Source: Lautropia sp.
GTDB lineage: Bacteria > Pseudomonadota > Gammaproteobacteria > Burkholderiales > Burkholderiaceae_E
Direction: 5' to 3'
DNA length: 32,975 nucleotides
NCBI GenBank assembly: GCA_030523825.1
Contig: JAUNHU010000018.1
Coordinates: 1-32,975, forward strand
A program made the translations under genes and the position numbers. Within the stretch, counting starts at the first letter, position 1; each line of letters begins with the position of its first letter. This document shows, piece by piece, positions 1-7,693 of the stretch. The notes under the pieces were generated by a model, which was given only the letters and a program-made list of their open reading frames with translations, was not told the DNA's origin and did not search any database.

Positions 1-104
1 TCCTCAAGAAAGTCAGCAGCCGCATCATCAACGAAGTCCGCGGCATCAACCGCGTCACCTACGACGTGTCCTCCAAGCCGCCGGCTACGATTGAGTGGGA
101 GTGA
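1..104 (+). CDS. guaA: GMP synthase (glutamine-hydrolysing), C-terminal end only
   Basis: Reading from base 3, the last 33 codons end in [10 protein letters not shown] followed by TGA at 102-104. This is the highly conserved C-terminus of GMP synthetase, the dimerisation and XMP-binding tail. The enzyme aminates XMP to GMP with ammonia from glutamine in cytoplasmic purine synthesis. The rest of the gene lies outside the window. The 3' end looks intact, so whatever lies downstream did not break it. The 3' end of guaA is a known integration site for genomic islands. Confidence 0.93.
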   Translation, partial: LKKVSSRIINEVRGINRVTYDVSSKPPATIEWE

Positions 105-278
105 TTCCGTGATGGCTTGGGTCAGCCATCCATCCCATTGCGTTGGCCGCCTGGAATAACCTTGCTTGAATGAGCTGCAACCTGATCGCATGCTGTTTGG
201 CAGAAAACGGTTGGTAGCTTTCCCTTCTCCTTGAACCGGCAGCTTGCGGCAGGCCCGCATGACGCTGACCTCCTCCCA

Positions 279-1159
279 TCATTTGGCCCGGTCATTGCTG
301 GAAAAATCGGCGTGTTGGGAAGGTGTGAAATGCTCGAAGAACGCGTTGGGCGTGAGGGCTGCGAGCGATGAATGCGGCCTGAAATGATTGTAATTCTGTC
401 TCCAGTTTTCAATCTTCCGGCACGTGTCATCCAATGAGAGAAACCAGTGTGGGTTCAGGCACTCGTCACGGAAACTGCCATTGAACGATTCAATGAAGGG
501 GTTATCGGTTGGCTTTCCCGGGCGCGAGAAATCCAGTACGACATGGGACTCATAGGCCCACTGCTCCATGACCAGCGGGATGAACTCACTGCCATTGTCC
601 GTCCGTCTGGATCCGCTCCGAAAGCTCCCGCTTGTGTCTCAACCCATTCATCACTGTCACGACATCTTCTCTCTTGAGCTGCTGACCTACCTGGATGGCC
701 GGGCACTCCTTGGTGAAATTGTCCACCACCGTCAGGACGCGAAATCGCTGACCATTGAACAGCGCATCACTGATGAAGTCCATGCTCCAGCACTGGTTGG
801 GGGCCGGCAGGCTGACAGGCGTGTCTGCCGATGAGCGACAGCCTTGCGCCGGCGAGGCCGTTTGCTGCGCAGGTTCAGTCCTGCCTGACAGTACTGTGGT
901 TGACCTTCCAGCCCTCGCGTCTCAACAGCACATAGATACGCCAGAATCCATAGCGAACACGCACTGCGGCGATATTATGGATACGCTTGAGCAGAGCCCT
1001 GTCGTCCCCAGGCTTGGGCCGATAGTACCAGCCAGCCCAGCTTTGACCCATCACCGCGCAAGCCCTGCGTTCGCTGACTCGATAACGATTCAGCAGATGG
1101 CGTACGAGCTCTCTGCGTTGTGGGGGGCTCAGAGCTTTTTTGCCAGCACATCCTGCCAC
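279..1159 (-). pseudogene. IS3-family orfB (DDE transposase), frameshifted
   Basis: Three pieces of one DDE (rve) transposase are seen. Bases 1159-875 give the N-terminal part (RRELVRHLLNRYRVSERRAC and GQSWAGWYYRP), ending early because a short stretch near 890-905 appears deleted. The second piece restores the frame and carries the first catalytic Asp in SMDFISDALFNG, plus IQTD with the second Asp. A tandem GACG repeat (plus strand 597-607) then shifts the frame. The third piece, 569-279, holds the catalytic Glu in FIESFNGSFRDECLNPHW. All DDE residues survive as text but not in one reading frame. Confidence 0.85.
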
Positions 1160-1394
1160 ATCGCCTTGTCCAGACTCAGATCTGCCACCAATTGCTTGAG
1201 CTTGTGGTTCTCTTCCTCCAGCTGCCGAAGCCTTCTCAGTTCGCCCACACCAAGGCCTTTATACTTCTTGCGCCAAGCATAAAAGGTAGCCTAGTAGATC
1301 CCCGTCTTGCGGCAGACCTCCCCTCCGAGGTACCGGTATCGGCCCGTTTGAGCGCGAATGCAAGCTGCACCTCAGTGGACTTCGACTTATTCAT
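1129..1394 (-). pseudogene. IS3-family orfA (HTH transposase subunit), broken
   Basis: Starting from ATG at 1394 the protein reads MNKSKSTEVQLAFALKRADTGTSE. It then loses frame; the family continues in another frame as EVCRKTGI. An in-frame TAG follows where the family has Ser-Glu before ATFYAWRKKYKGLG. The leucine-zipper-like end (LRQLEEENHKLKQLV) and the closing WQDVLAKKL with TGA at 1129-1131 are readable. Intact orfA binds the IS ends. Here at least one frameshift and one nonsense mutation prevent a normal product. Assignment to the IS407-like group rests on the conserved start and zipper. Confidence 0.8.
1135..1143 (-). promoter_or_regulatory. Programmed -1 frameshift site of the IS
   Basis: On the minus strand the bases gcAAAAAAG lie just before the orfA stop. 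A-AAA-AAG is the classical slippery heptamer that lets IS3 elements make an OrfAB fusion. The orfB frame (CAGKKALSPPQRRE) overlaps here in the -1 frame, as expected. It is now of no use because both frames are damaged elsewhere. Confidence 0.6.
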
Positions 1395-1662
1395 GGCGAC
1401 GGGCCTCCTTGTCCGAGTGTCGCCGATTTCTCCACTTCTGAGTGGGCTAACTTACAGGGAGGAGGCCACCGTCACCTACCTATTTGGCAACCGGTGACTA
1501 ACCCCCCGGGAAGTCTTTCTCATCTTCAGGTGCGTGGGCCGGCTACTAGTCAGGTGGGAATTGCGCTGGGATTTCATCGGATAGGGCCCGTGCGCTGCAG
1601 GATCTCAAGGTGGCAGTTGTTGCGGTGGTGATGTAGGAGATGCGGGGCTAGTTTCAGTTAGG

Positions 1663-1812
1663 ATGTACCAAGTGTTACCACTGGTCGGCTTTGGCTCACT
1701 GTTGCAGGCTATCAATTCCAAGGCCTTCACGCTTGCCGCGATGCCTCTTATGATTGAGAATACGTATATTCGTGAGTATAAAGCGCATCCTAATTTTTCG
1801 ATTGGCAGCTAA
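1663..1812 (+). CDS. Possible 49-residue protein or gene remnant
   Basis: An ATG-to-TAA frame of 50 codons beginning MYQVLPLVGFGSLL and ending HPNFSIGS. No family is recognised. The upstream GTTAGG touches the ATG too closely for a normal ribosome site. A hydrophobic start and a polar end are all that can be described. It may be the tail of a deleted gene or a chance frame. Confidence 0.15.
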   Translation: MYQVLPLVGFGSLLQAINSKAFTLAAMPLMIENTYIREYKAHPNFSIGS

Positions 1813-1857
1813 CTAAAAAAGTTCGCTTGTGACAGATCTAGGAAGAAGGATTTTAAG

Positions 1858-1932
1858 ATGAATGAGCATGATCTAGTTGTTTTAAAACAACAAAAACGGG
1901 CCGTTTTTCATGACCACAGAAATAGAGGGTGA
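1858..1932 (+). CDS. Possible 24-residue peptide
   Basis: ATG at 1858 is preceded by AAGGA seven bases upstream, a fair ribosome site. The frame starts MNEHDLVVLKQQKR and stops at TGA 1930-1932. The DLVVLK start faintly recalls the first strand of DUF4926-type small proteins, but the rest is missing, so this is at most a truncated relic. The frame runs through both abutting palindromes. Weak call, given only so that the reader knows the frame exists. Confidence 0.15.
   Translation: MNEHDLVVLKQQKRAVFHDHRNRG
1876..1908. repeat. Two back-to-back perfect palindromes
   Basis: GTTGTTTTAAAACAAC (1876-1891) is a perfect 16-base palindrome. It is followed with no gap by AAAAACGG-G-CCGTTTTT (1892-1908), a second palindrome with 8-base arms. 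The second has a run of T on either strand and could act as a weak two-way terminator; the first looks more like an operator. They lie about 175 bases upstream of the ATPase start, so a regulatory role for that gene is possible. Confidence 0.5.
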
Positions 1933-2017
1933 GCTAACAACTATTGGGTATAAGGTGATGTTGCCTGTTAACCTTATAACCAAGACAACCAGTGAGCGGT
2001 GGCAAGGGGGTATTTGA
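1910..2017 (+). CDS. Possible 35-residue leader peptide upstream of the ATPase gene
   Basis: ATG at 1910 opens a 35-codon frame starting MTTEIEGEL. The large ATPase gene 174 bases downstream starts MTTEAEVLV, and both ATGs follow a short T-rich stretch. This could be a decayed copy of the gene start, a leader peptide, or chance. No Shine-Dalgarno sequence is seen. The frame begins right after the palindromes at 1876-1908. Confidence 0.15.
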   Translation: MTTEIEGELTTIGYKVMLPVNLITKTTSERWQGGI

Positions 2018-2083
2018 AGTGGAAAAACGGCGTCTAGAGAAATGTGATATAGCTAACGGTGGTGGATTGAGAGGTGTCCTTTT

Positions 2084-4693
2084 ATGACAACTGAGGCAGA
2101 GGTACTCGTTGACATTGTTAAATGGTCCGCTGATAGTCCCTCCTGGCAACGCGATGCACTCCGTCGGCTTGCCGAGGGTACGTTCCCTCTTGGGCCATCT
2201 GAGATCGATGAGATGGTTTCGATCTGTAGGGGAGAAAAATCGGCTGTACCGATAGAGGCGGAACACCTTCGCAGCCCTAATCATAATCAGGAGGAGGTCT
2301 ATCTGCGTCAAATCCATAGGGTTCGGCATGTCAACGCGCTGGCTTCAGATCAACGACTGACTCTCCACCGTGTTGGTTTAACTATTATCTATGGAGATAA
2401 CGGATCAGGAAAATCCAGCTACGCGCGTATTCTTAAGAAAGTTTGTCGCGCGCGTATGCCCAGTCGAACTGCGGAAATTTCTCCAGACATCTATGACTCG
2501 GCGCCAGGTACGCCGAGCGCCACGATAGAATATGCGGTCGGTTGTCATAATCGAACTTGTGTTTGGCAGCTTGGAAAGGTTGCTGATAGTGCGCTGTCAT
2601 ATATCAGTGTATTCGATTCTCATTCTGCAAATGTCCATGTCGATGATACGAATGACGTTGCATACACGCCGTTTCCGCTCAAATTGTTGGGAGCGCTGGC
2701 GAATCTTTGCAAAACCGTTAAGGAAAAGCTGGCGGCGGAGATTGCACAGATAAGAACACAAACGCCTGAAGCGATTAGGGCTCCAGCGTGCAGGAAAGAT
2801 ACAACGGTCGGTAAATTCATGGCTGGGCTCACCGCGAACACCGATTCGAGGAAGGTTGAAGCCTTGGCGACGCTTACGCAAGCAGACCAAGACCGATTAG
2901 CACAGCTTAATGTGGACTTAGCAGGTGATCCGACTCGCGCGGCACGTCAGCTCGTTACGTTGAAGACCAAGATTGATGGGTACATAGTACGTTTGGACCA
3001 ACTATTTACTGCAATTAGTGACGATAGCGCCAATAACCTACGCCGTCTTGCCGTTGAATGTGATGCAGCACGGCGCGCCGCGGAAGCGGCTTCCAACGTC
3101 CTTTTTAGCGACGAACCATTGCCGCGGATCGGGTCTGCGGTGTGGCAGGCGTTGTGGGCTAGTGCTCGAGCATTTTCTGACAAAGAAGCCTATCCTGAAC
3201 GGCGATTCCCCGTGACGGATCTTGGCAGCGTATGCGTGCTTTGTCAGCAGGAACTGACACCGGTAGCCGCTGATCGTGTCAAGCGTTTTGAAGCTTTCGT
3301 GCGCGACGACAGCCAGAAACGTGCTGAAGCTGCGCTCGTTGCTTATGACAGGGCGCTGGCAGCATTCAACGGCTATGCTGTTTCATTGACAGAGCTCACA
3401 AACATCGTCGCAACTCTCCGCGATGAACTGCGCCAGGATGCCTTGGCTTTGGAGGTAAAAGACGCAATCCTGCGTGCTCTTTGGCGTCATCGCCAGATTA
3501 GGCGACGCCACGCAGATCCAAGTACCTCTATTGATGTGCCCGTTCCGGAGTATTCGCGTCAAAGGCTAATAGATCAAGCCTCGGACATAGAGACTCGAGC
3601 TAACGCGCTTACAGCAGAGGCAGGTTCTCCGGCTCGTACCTCCTTGCTTACAGAACAAGCAGAGCTTGTTGATCGGCTATGGTTTTCTAGCGTTAAAGCC
3701 GACGTTCTTGCTGAAATTGAGCGGAAGAAGAAGATCAAACAGCTTGAGTCAGCCCAGCGAGACACTGCTACTAACCGCATTACCGCCAAGAGCACAGAGA
3801 TTGCTCAGGTTTTGGTGACGGACGCGCTACGCAGACGGTTTGCTTGCGAGGTGGAAAGCTTCAAGATCGCTGGTTTAGCTGTGGAACTCAAGCAGCAGAA
3901 TAGCAGCCAAGGTGTCCCTCGGTTCAAAGTTGCTCTTTCGAGAAACCCCAAGGTTTCAATAGGGCAGGTTTTGAGCGAGGGCGAGTATCGATGTGTTGCC
4001 TTGGCTGCGTTTCTGGCCGAACTTGCTACAACTGAGAGTAAGTCTGGTATCGTTTTTGACGATCCGGTTTCCTCGCTTGACCACATGCACCGGGAAGCTG
4101 TTGCCAAGCGTTTGGTAGCTGAAGCAGTGCATCGCCAGGTTATTGTCTTTACGCATGATCTTGCTTTCTTGTTCGAGCTAAATCGTGCTGCAGATGACAC
4201 CCAGCCCAAACCAACGGTGGCGATTAGCTCTGTTAGCCGGGGGACTAACAAGGCAGGTTTCTGCCGTAGTGAGCCTCCGTTCAAAGCGCGTCGGGTTAGT
4301 GACATCACAACAAGTCTGAGAAATCAGCTTGCGGCTGAATGCTACCAATTTGAGCAAGGTAACCACGATGAGTGGCGCAAGTCCGTCAAATCCATCGCAG
4401 CAACGTTGCGCGATACGTGGGAGATCGCGGTTGAAGAATCGGTCGGGCACGTCATCCGGCGACTGTCTAACGAAGTGAAGACGCCTGGTCTTGTCAAGTT
4501 GACTGTTATTACGGTTCACGACTGTGAGGCTATGCGTGATGGCTTTAGTCGCTGTTCTGAATTGTTACATAGTGCCGCCGCAGTCTTGAACCGCCCTCTG
4601 CCCAAGCCTGATGAATTGAAGGCGGAGATTGATGCCTTGGCGGAGTGGACGGATAGCCTGCGGAAGCGTCAGAACTCTGCGAGGTTGCCTTAA
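2084..4693 (+). CDS. RloC-like SMC/ABC ATPase with zinc hook and putative C-terminal RNase domain
   Basis: 869 residues. An N-terminal helical module of about 90 residues (SWQRDALRRLAEGTF) precedes the ATPase. Walker A is GDNGSGKSS (104-112). A long helical arm surrounds a CVLC motif (C384, C387), in zinc-hook position. The ABC signature is LSEGEYR (630-636), Walker B IVFDDP with D659 and D660, the D-loop SSLD, and the switch His is H691 in FTHD. The tail after about 735 resembles the RNase end of RloC-type proteins. It has R776-x3-E780, and R823-x5-H829 fits the HEPN Rx4-6H pattern. RloC proteins are ATP- and zinc-controlled tRNases that cut at the anticodon wobble base after phage attack. 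Function here is inferred. Lower GC than its neighbours, no restriction-modification genes next to it, and a start preceded by GAGAGG all fit a single-gene defence cargo. An SMC-type ATPase without nuclease activity is the alternative. Confidence 0.75.
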   Translation: MTTEAEVLVDIVKWSADSPSWQRDALRRLAEGTFPLGPSEIDEMVSICRGEKSAVPIEAEHLRSPNHNQEEVYLRQIHRVRHVNALASDQRLTLHRVGLTIIYGDNGSGKSSYARILKKVCRARMPSRTAEISPDIYDSAPGTPSATIEYAVGCHNRTCVWQLGKVADSALSYISVFDSHSANVHVDDTNDVAYTPFPLKLLGALANLCKTVKEKLAAEIAQIRTQTPEAIRAPACRKDTTVGKFMAGLTANTDSRKVEALATLTQADQDRLAQLNVDLAGDPTRAARQLVTLKTKIDGYIVRLDQLFTAISDDSANNLRRLAVECDAARRAAEAASNVLFSDEPLPRIGSAVWQALWASARAFSDKEAYPERRFPVTDLGSVCVLCQQELTPVAADRVKRFEAFVRDDSQKRAEAALVAYDRALAAFNGYAVSLTELTNIVATLRDELRQDALALEVKDAILRALWRHRQIRRRHADPSTSIDVPVPEYSRQRLIDQASDIETRANALTAEAGSPARTSLLTEQAELVDRLWFSSVKADVLAEIERKKKIKQLESAQRDTATNRITAKSTEIAQVLVTDALRRRFACEVESFKIAGLAVELKQQNSSQGVPRFKVALSRNPKVSIGQVLSEGEYRCVALAAFLAELATTESKSGIVFDDPVSSLDHMHREAVAKRLVAEAVHRQVIVFTHDLAFLFELNRAADDTQPKPTVAISSVSRGTNKAGFCRSEPPFKARRVSDITTSLRNQLAAECYQFEQGNHDEWRKSVKSIAATLRDTWEIAVEESVGHVIRRLSNEVKTPGLVKLTVITVHDCEAMRDGFSRCSELLHSAAAVLNRPLPKPDELKAEIDALAEWTDSLRKRQNSARLP

Positions 4694-5268
4694 ATCCTTA
4701 GCCGTGTCTGATCCGTGCGTCGTCGTGTGGGCCTGTTCTGGCTGATGGTGTTTTGGTATTGTTGCCTAGGTTGCCTCTACTGTCAGCCGGCCATGTTCCC
4801 GAATCGGGCACTAGCGATGCTAGATGTCTTTTACCGGGCCGGAGCGCCGGTTCTCAGGGGGGCACGCGGTGGGGCTTTGTTGCAGGCAGAGGCGATGCCC
4901 GCCGAGTGGGATAGCAGCGAGCCATCACGGCAGGTTTTGCGCGGTGCAGGCGGGCCTAGCCCGTTGTTCACCTTTGGTGCCCTCTCGGGCACTTCCATGA
5001 ATTAGGCGCCCTTCGGCTGGTTGGACGCCTTCATCTGCCTGCAGGCAATCTTTGTATCATCCTTTCTGCTCATCTTGAGCACTGCCGTTCTGGGCACTCC
5101 TGCGTCGCCATGCGCGGATGCAAGCGGTGTTGATATGCGCACAGAATCGTTTTTGTGCAACAAGGTGGATATATAATCAAAAAACTGCGTTTCTGAGCGG
5201 ATTTCCACCCGCTTTGCCTGATTGAAACGTTTTTGAGCACCACCCACCGTCCCGCCCGGAGCCATCTG
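4694..5268. other. Intergenic region between the ATPase and fic genes
   Basis: No recognised gene. A GTG-started frame of 96 codons (4715-5005) has a Trp/Cys-rich hydrophobic start (LFWLMVFWYCC) but no ribosome site and no family resemblance, so it is not called as a gene. GAGTGGGA at 4904-4911 repeats eight bases of the guaA 3' end. A small hairpin GTGCCC-TCTC-GGGCAC lies near 4977-4992. The right part contains the probable fic promoter. Confidence 0.4.
5150..5177 (+). promoter_or_regulatory. Probable sigma-70 promoter of fic
   Basis: A perfect -10 box TATAAT lies at 5172-5177 within an AT-rich patch. The best -35 candidate is TTTTTG at 5150-5155 with a 16-base spacer, which is a weak match. 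Transcription would start near 5185 and leave a leader of about 85 bases before the fic ATG. Confidence 0.45.
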
Positions 5269-6831
5269 ATGAATCATCTGCCCGCCGATCCGTTAGGCGC
5301 TGCCTGGCTGGCGCAGTCCTTCGATGTGATGCCCCTGGCGGGCCTGCCGGTGCTAAGCCAGGCCGGAGGGCGTCGCACGTCTGTGACCGATGAAGATGGT
5401 GTCCGCCTGGAGACCTGGCCCGAGGCAATGCGGCCGGCGTCAGAGCCTGCGGCGCATCTGCAGTTCCATCTGCGGCACGAGGTGCCGCAGATGGAGTTTC
5501 TGGCCCGGCTGTTCGCACGCTCGGGGCCGGCATTTGTACAGCAGTGGATCATGGCCGAACCCACCGGGCAGTATGCGCGTCGGGCTGCCTTCCTGTATGA
5601 ATGGCTTACGGGTGACATGCTGGATGTGCCGGAGCGTCTGGGCGGAAACTATGTCGATGTTCTCGATGATTCCCGGCTTGTGGCGGCATCGCCGGGGCGG
5701 GCCGTAAAGGTGCCACGCTGGCGGGTCAACGACAATCTGCCCGGTACGCCCGTCTTCTGCCCGATTGTGGTCAAGACCGCTGCGCTTCAGCGGGCTGCCG
5801 GTCTCGATGTTTCCCGCCTGCTGGCCGAACTCGAAGCGGAGTTTGGCGAGGAGCTTCTGATGCGGGCCGCCGTGTGGATGACCCTGCGCGAAAGCAAGGC
5901 CAGCTTCGCCATAGAGGGTGAGGCAGGGGATGCAGGGAGGGTGCAGCGTTTTGCCGACGTGCTGGCAAGGCGAACCGGGCAGGGCAGTCTGCCGCTGGAT
6001 GATGCAGCACTGGCAGCCTTGCAGCAGGCCATATTGGGCCGCAGGACGACGCTGGCGCATTTTGGGCTGCGGCAGTCGCCCGTCTTCGTGGGCGAGCGTG
6101 TGCACTATCAGGAGGTGGTGCATTATGTTGCGCCGCCTGCCGGCGATGTTGCGTCAATGCTCGATGGGCTGAGAACCTTTTTAGAGCGCACCGCCGGACA
6201 GTCGTCGGTGATGCGCAGTGCGGTGGCGGCTTTCGGGTTTGTCTACATTCATCCCCTGGCCGATGGCAATGGCCGGGTGCATCGCTTCCTGTTCAACGAC
6301 GTGCTGCGGCGGGACGGGGTTCTTCCCGATCCGTTGATCCTGCCCCTTTCGGCACTCATCACGGATGACGCAAGTGAGCGGCGCGCCTACGATCGGGTGC
6401 TGGATCGGGTCTCCGGGCCGTTGATGCAGGCGGTGCGCGATCAGGTGGTTTTCGAGCCGGTACAGACCACGTGGCCCGATGGTGTTGTCTCGGACTTCTC
6501 ATTCCAGGGGGGAGAGCAGGCGCGTCCGCTATGGCGTTACCCCGATCTGGGCGGGCACGTGGTGTTTCTGGCGGGCCTCATCGAGCGCACCCTGCAGGGC
6601 ACCATGCGCGACGAGTCGCGCTATCTGCGCGCACACGCGAAGGCACGGGTTGCGCTGAAGGAGGTGGTCGAGATGCCCGATCATCAGGCCGACCGGGTTC
6701 TGCGCTCGATTGCGCAGAATCGCGGCGAACTCAGTAACGTGCTCGCCCGGGAGATGCCCATTCTCCTGCAGCCGGGCGTGTGGGATCAGATCGTCGCGGC
6801 GGTAAACGAAGCCTTCGATGGCCTCCGGTGA
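5269..6831 (+). CDS. Fic family protein (probable AMP-transferase) with built-in inhibitory motif
   Basis: 520 residues from ATG 5269, chosen because CGGAG at 5257-5261 sits seven bases upstream; a TTG twelve codons earlier has no such site. The Fic signature HPLADGNGRVHR is at 328-339, with catalytic His328, the anion-binding DGNGR and terminal Arg339. An inhibitory helix motif S-x3-E-G (S212, E216, G217 in SFAIEG) lies upstream of the Fic core, as in class II Fic proteins where the Glu blocks ATP placement. Fic enzymes transfer AMP, or sometimes other groups, to hydroxyl side chains of target proteins. The target is unknown. No separate antitoxin gene is adjacent, which fits self-inhibition. 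A C-terminal helical region of about 130 residues follows. Its promoter is its own, and it lies between the ATPase island and queF. Confidence 0.85.
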   Translation: MNHLPADPLGAAWLAQSFDVMPLAGLPVLSQAGGRRTSVTDEDGVRLETWPEAMRPASEPAAHLQFHLRHEVPQMEFLARLFARSGPAFVQQWIMAEPTGQYARRAAFLYEWLTGDMLDVPERLGGNYVDVLDDSRLVAASPGRAVKVPRWRVNDNLPGTPVFCPIVVKTAALQRAAGLDVSRLLAELEAEFGEELLMRAAVWMTLRESKASFAIEGEAGDAGRVQRFADVLARRTGQGSLPLDDAALAALQQAILGRRTTLAHFGLRQSPVFVGERVHYQEVVHYVAPPAGDVASMLDGLRTFLERTAGQSSVMRSAVAAFGFVYIHPLADGNGRVHRFLFNDVLRRDGVLPDPLILPLSALITDDASERRAYDRVLDRVSGPLMQAVRDQVVFEPVQTTWPDGVVSDFSFQGGEQARPLWRYPDLGGHVVFLAGLIERTLQGTMRDESRYLRAHAKARVALKEVVEMPDHQADRVLRSIAQNRGELSNVLAREMPILLQPGVWDQIVAAVNEAFDGLR

Positions 6832-7085
6832 CAGACAGAAGCTGTCCTTCTTTCGGGCCGTGCATTCAAGCAGGCAAGTTTGCATCGACTCAATGCCGGA
6901 TGGGGCGTCGCAGATTGGTGTGTCAGGAGGAAGCAACGTGCTGACGGGCCTTGCTGCTCTCCGGGGAGCAGCCAACACAGCAGCCCAGCGTCAGCCTTGA
7001 CGGGCAGCCGAGAGACAGAGCCTGCAGGGGGCCGCAAACAGGGCTTCTGCTGTAAACTTTTCCTCCCTTTGAGCCCGCGTGCGCC

Positions 7086-7556
7086 ATGAGAAACCCCGAC
7101 GACCTGCAAGGCATTACCCACCTGGGCAACCAGAAAACCACCTACCGTGACGACTATGCGCCGGAGGTGCTGGAAGCCTTCGACAACAAGCATCCGGGCA
7201 ACGACTATTTCGTGAAGTTCGTCTGCCCGGAGTTCACCAGCCTGTGCCCCATCACGGGCCAGCCCGATTTCGCCACCATCGTCATCCGCTACATTCCGGC
7301 GCAGAAGATGGTGGAAAGCAAGTCGCTGAAGCTCTACCTGTTCAGCTTCCGCAATCACGGCGATTTTCATGAGGACTGCGTCAACATCATCATGAAGGAT
7401 CTGATCCGGTTGATGGCGCCGAAGTACATCGAGGTCTTTGGCGAATTCACGCCGCGTGGCGGCATTGCCATCCATCCCTTTGCCAATTACGGCAAGCCGG
7501 GCACGCCCTTCGAGCAACTGGCACAGGATCGCCTGTTTGCGCACGACCGGCAGTGA
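7086..7556 (+). CDS. queF: NADPH-dependent 7-cyano-7-deazaguanine (preQ0) reductase
   Basis: 156 residues, the length of the short, single-domain QueF type. The enzyme reduces the nitrile of preQ0 to the amine preQ1, the step before insertion into tRNA wobble position 34 on the way to queuosine. Catalytic Cys54 sits in [13 protein letters not shown], with Asp61 as the usual proton donor. The family signature [20 protein letters not shown] is present with substrate-binding Glu77 and the FHE end. ATG 7086 follows the AT-rich CTGTAAACTTTTCCTCCC, whose CCTCCC is not a Shine-Dalgarno sequence, so the ribosome site is weak. A queuosine-precursor transporter gene follows, so the two form a functional pair. 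Confidence 0.95.
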   Translation: MRNPDDLQGITHLGNQKTTYRDDYAPEVLEAFDNKHPGNDYFVKFVCPEFTSLCPITGQPDFATIVIRYIPAQKMVESKSLKLYLFSFRNHGDFHEDCVNIIMKDLIRLMAPKYIEVFGEFTPRGGIAIHPFANYGKPGTPFEQLAQDRLFAHDRQ

Positions 7557-7648
7557 TCTGCCGGCGATGCCACCCGCCAGGGCATGATGGGCAGGCGTGA
7601 TTCCGATCCGGGGTATTCACCTTTTGGCTCTGCTTGCCAGCCACAAAC

Positions 7649-7670
7649 GCCGGAGAGGCATTTCTCCGGC
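7649..7670 (+). terminator. Hairpin with T-rich tail between queF and yhhQ
   Basis: GCCGGAGA (7649-7656) pairs perfectly with TCTCCGGC (7663-7670) across a six-base loop. A T/C-rich run (TTTTCTTCTTCTCTTT) follows, so it looks like a rho-independent terminator. It lies only 24 bases before the yhhQ start. It therefore either ends queF transcripts or acts as an attenuator of yhhQ. I could not fit a preQ1 aptamer to the sequence before it. Confidence 0.5.
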
Positions 7671-7693
7671 AAGCCGTTTTCTTCTTCTCTTTC

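Larger units (their letters stand above)
266..1468 (-). mobile_element. Degenerate IS3-family insertion sequence, IS407-like group
   Basis: A 1203-bp element with its transposase genes on the minus strand. The ends form imperfect inverted repeats. The left end begins TGACCTCCTCCC at 266. The reverse complement of the right end begins TGGCCTCCTCCC at 1468. After a variable stretch both continue with a shared AAATCGGCG. Inside are an orfA/orfB pair with a slippery A6G stretch, as IS3 elements use for programmed -1 frameshifting. Both frames are broken, so the copy should be unable to move itself. Flanking bases (gacgc on the left, ccgtc on the right) do not show a target-site duplication, which fits an old or rearranged copy. 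Confidence 0.85.
1469..2083. other. AT-richer intergenic region with palindromes and doubtful mini-ORFs
   Basis: About 615 bases between the IS and the ATPase gene, visibly lower in GC than the housekeeping genes of the window. No known gene family is recognised. It holds two abutting palindromes (1876-1908) and three tiny reading frames: 1663-1812, 1858-1932 and 1910-2017. No convincing -35/-10 pair with normal spacing was found for the ATPase gene. The stretch may be the remains of genes truncated when the island was rearranged. Confidence 0.5.

Noticed and set aside
261-1473. Target-site duplication around the IS
   Set aside because: The bases next to each end (gacgc and ccgtc) do not match at the 3-5 bases expected.
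4715-5005. GTG-started 96-codon frame
   Set aside because: No ribosome site and no recognisable family; composition not convincing. Described only as part of the intergenic region.
5233-5268. Upstream TTG start of the Fic protein
   Set aside because: No ribosome site precedes it, whereas ATG 5269 has CGGAG at good spacing.
7557-7693. preQ1 riboswitch upstream of yhhQ
   Set aside because: The known preQ1-I and preQ1-II aptamer consensus sequences cannot be fitted by eye; only a terminator-like hairpin is seen.
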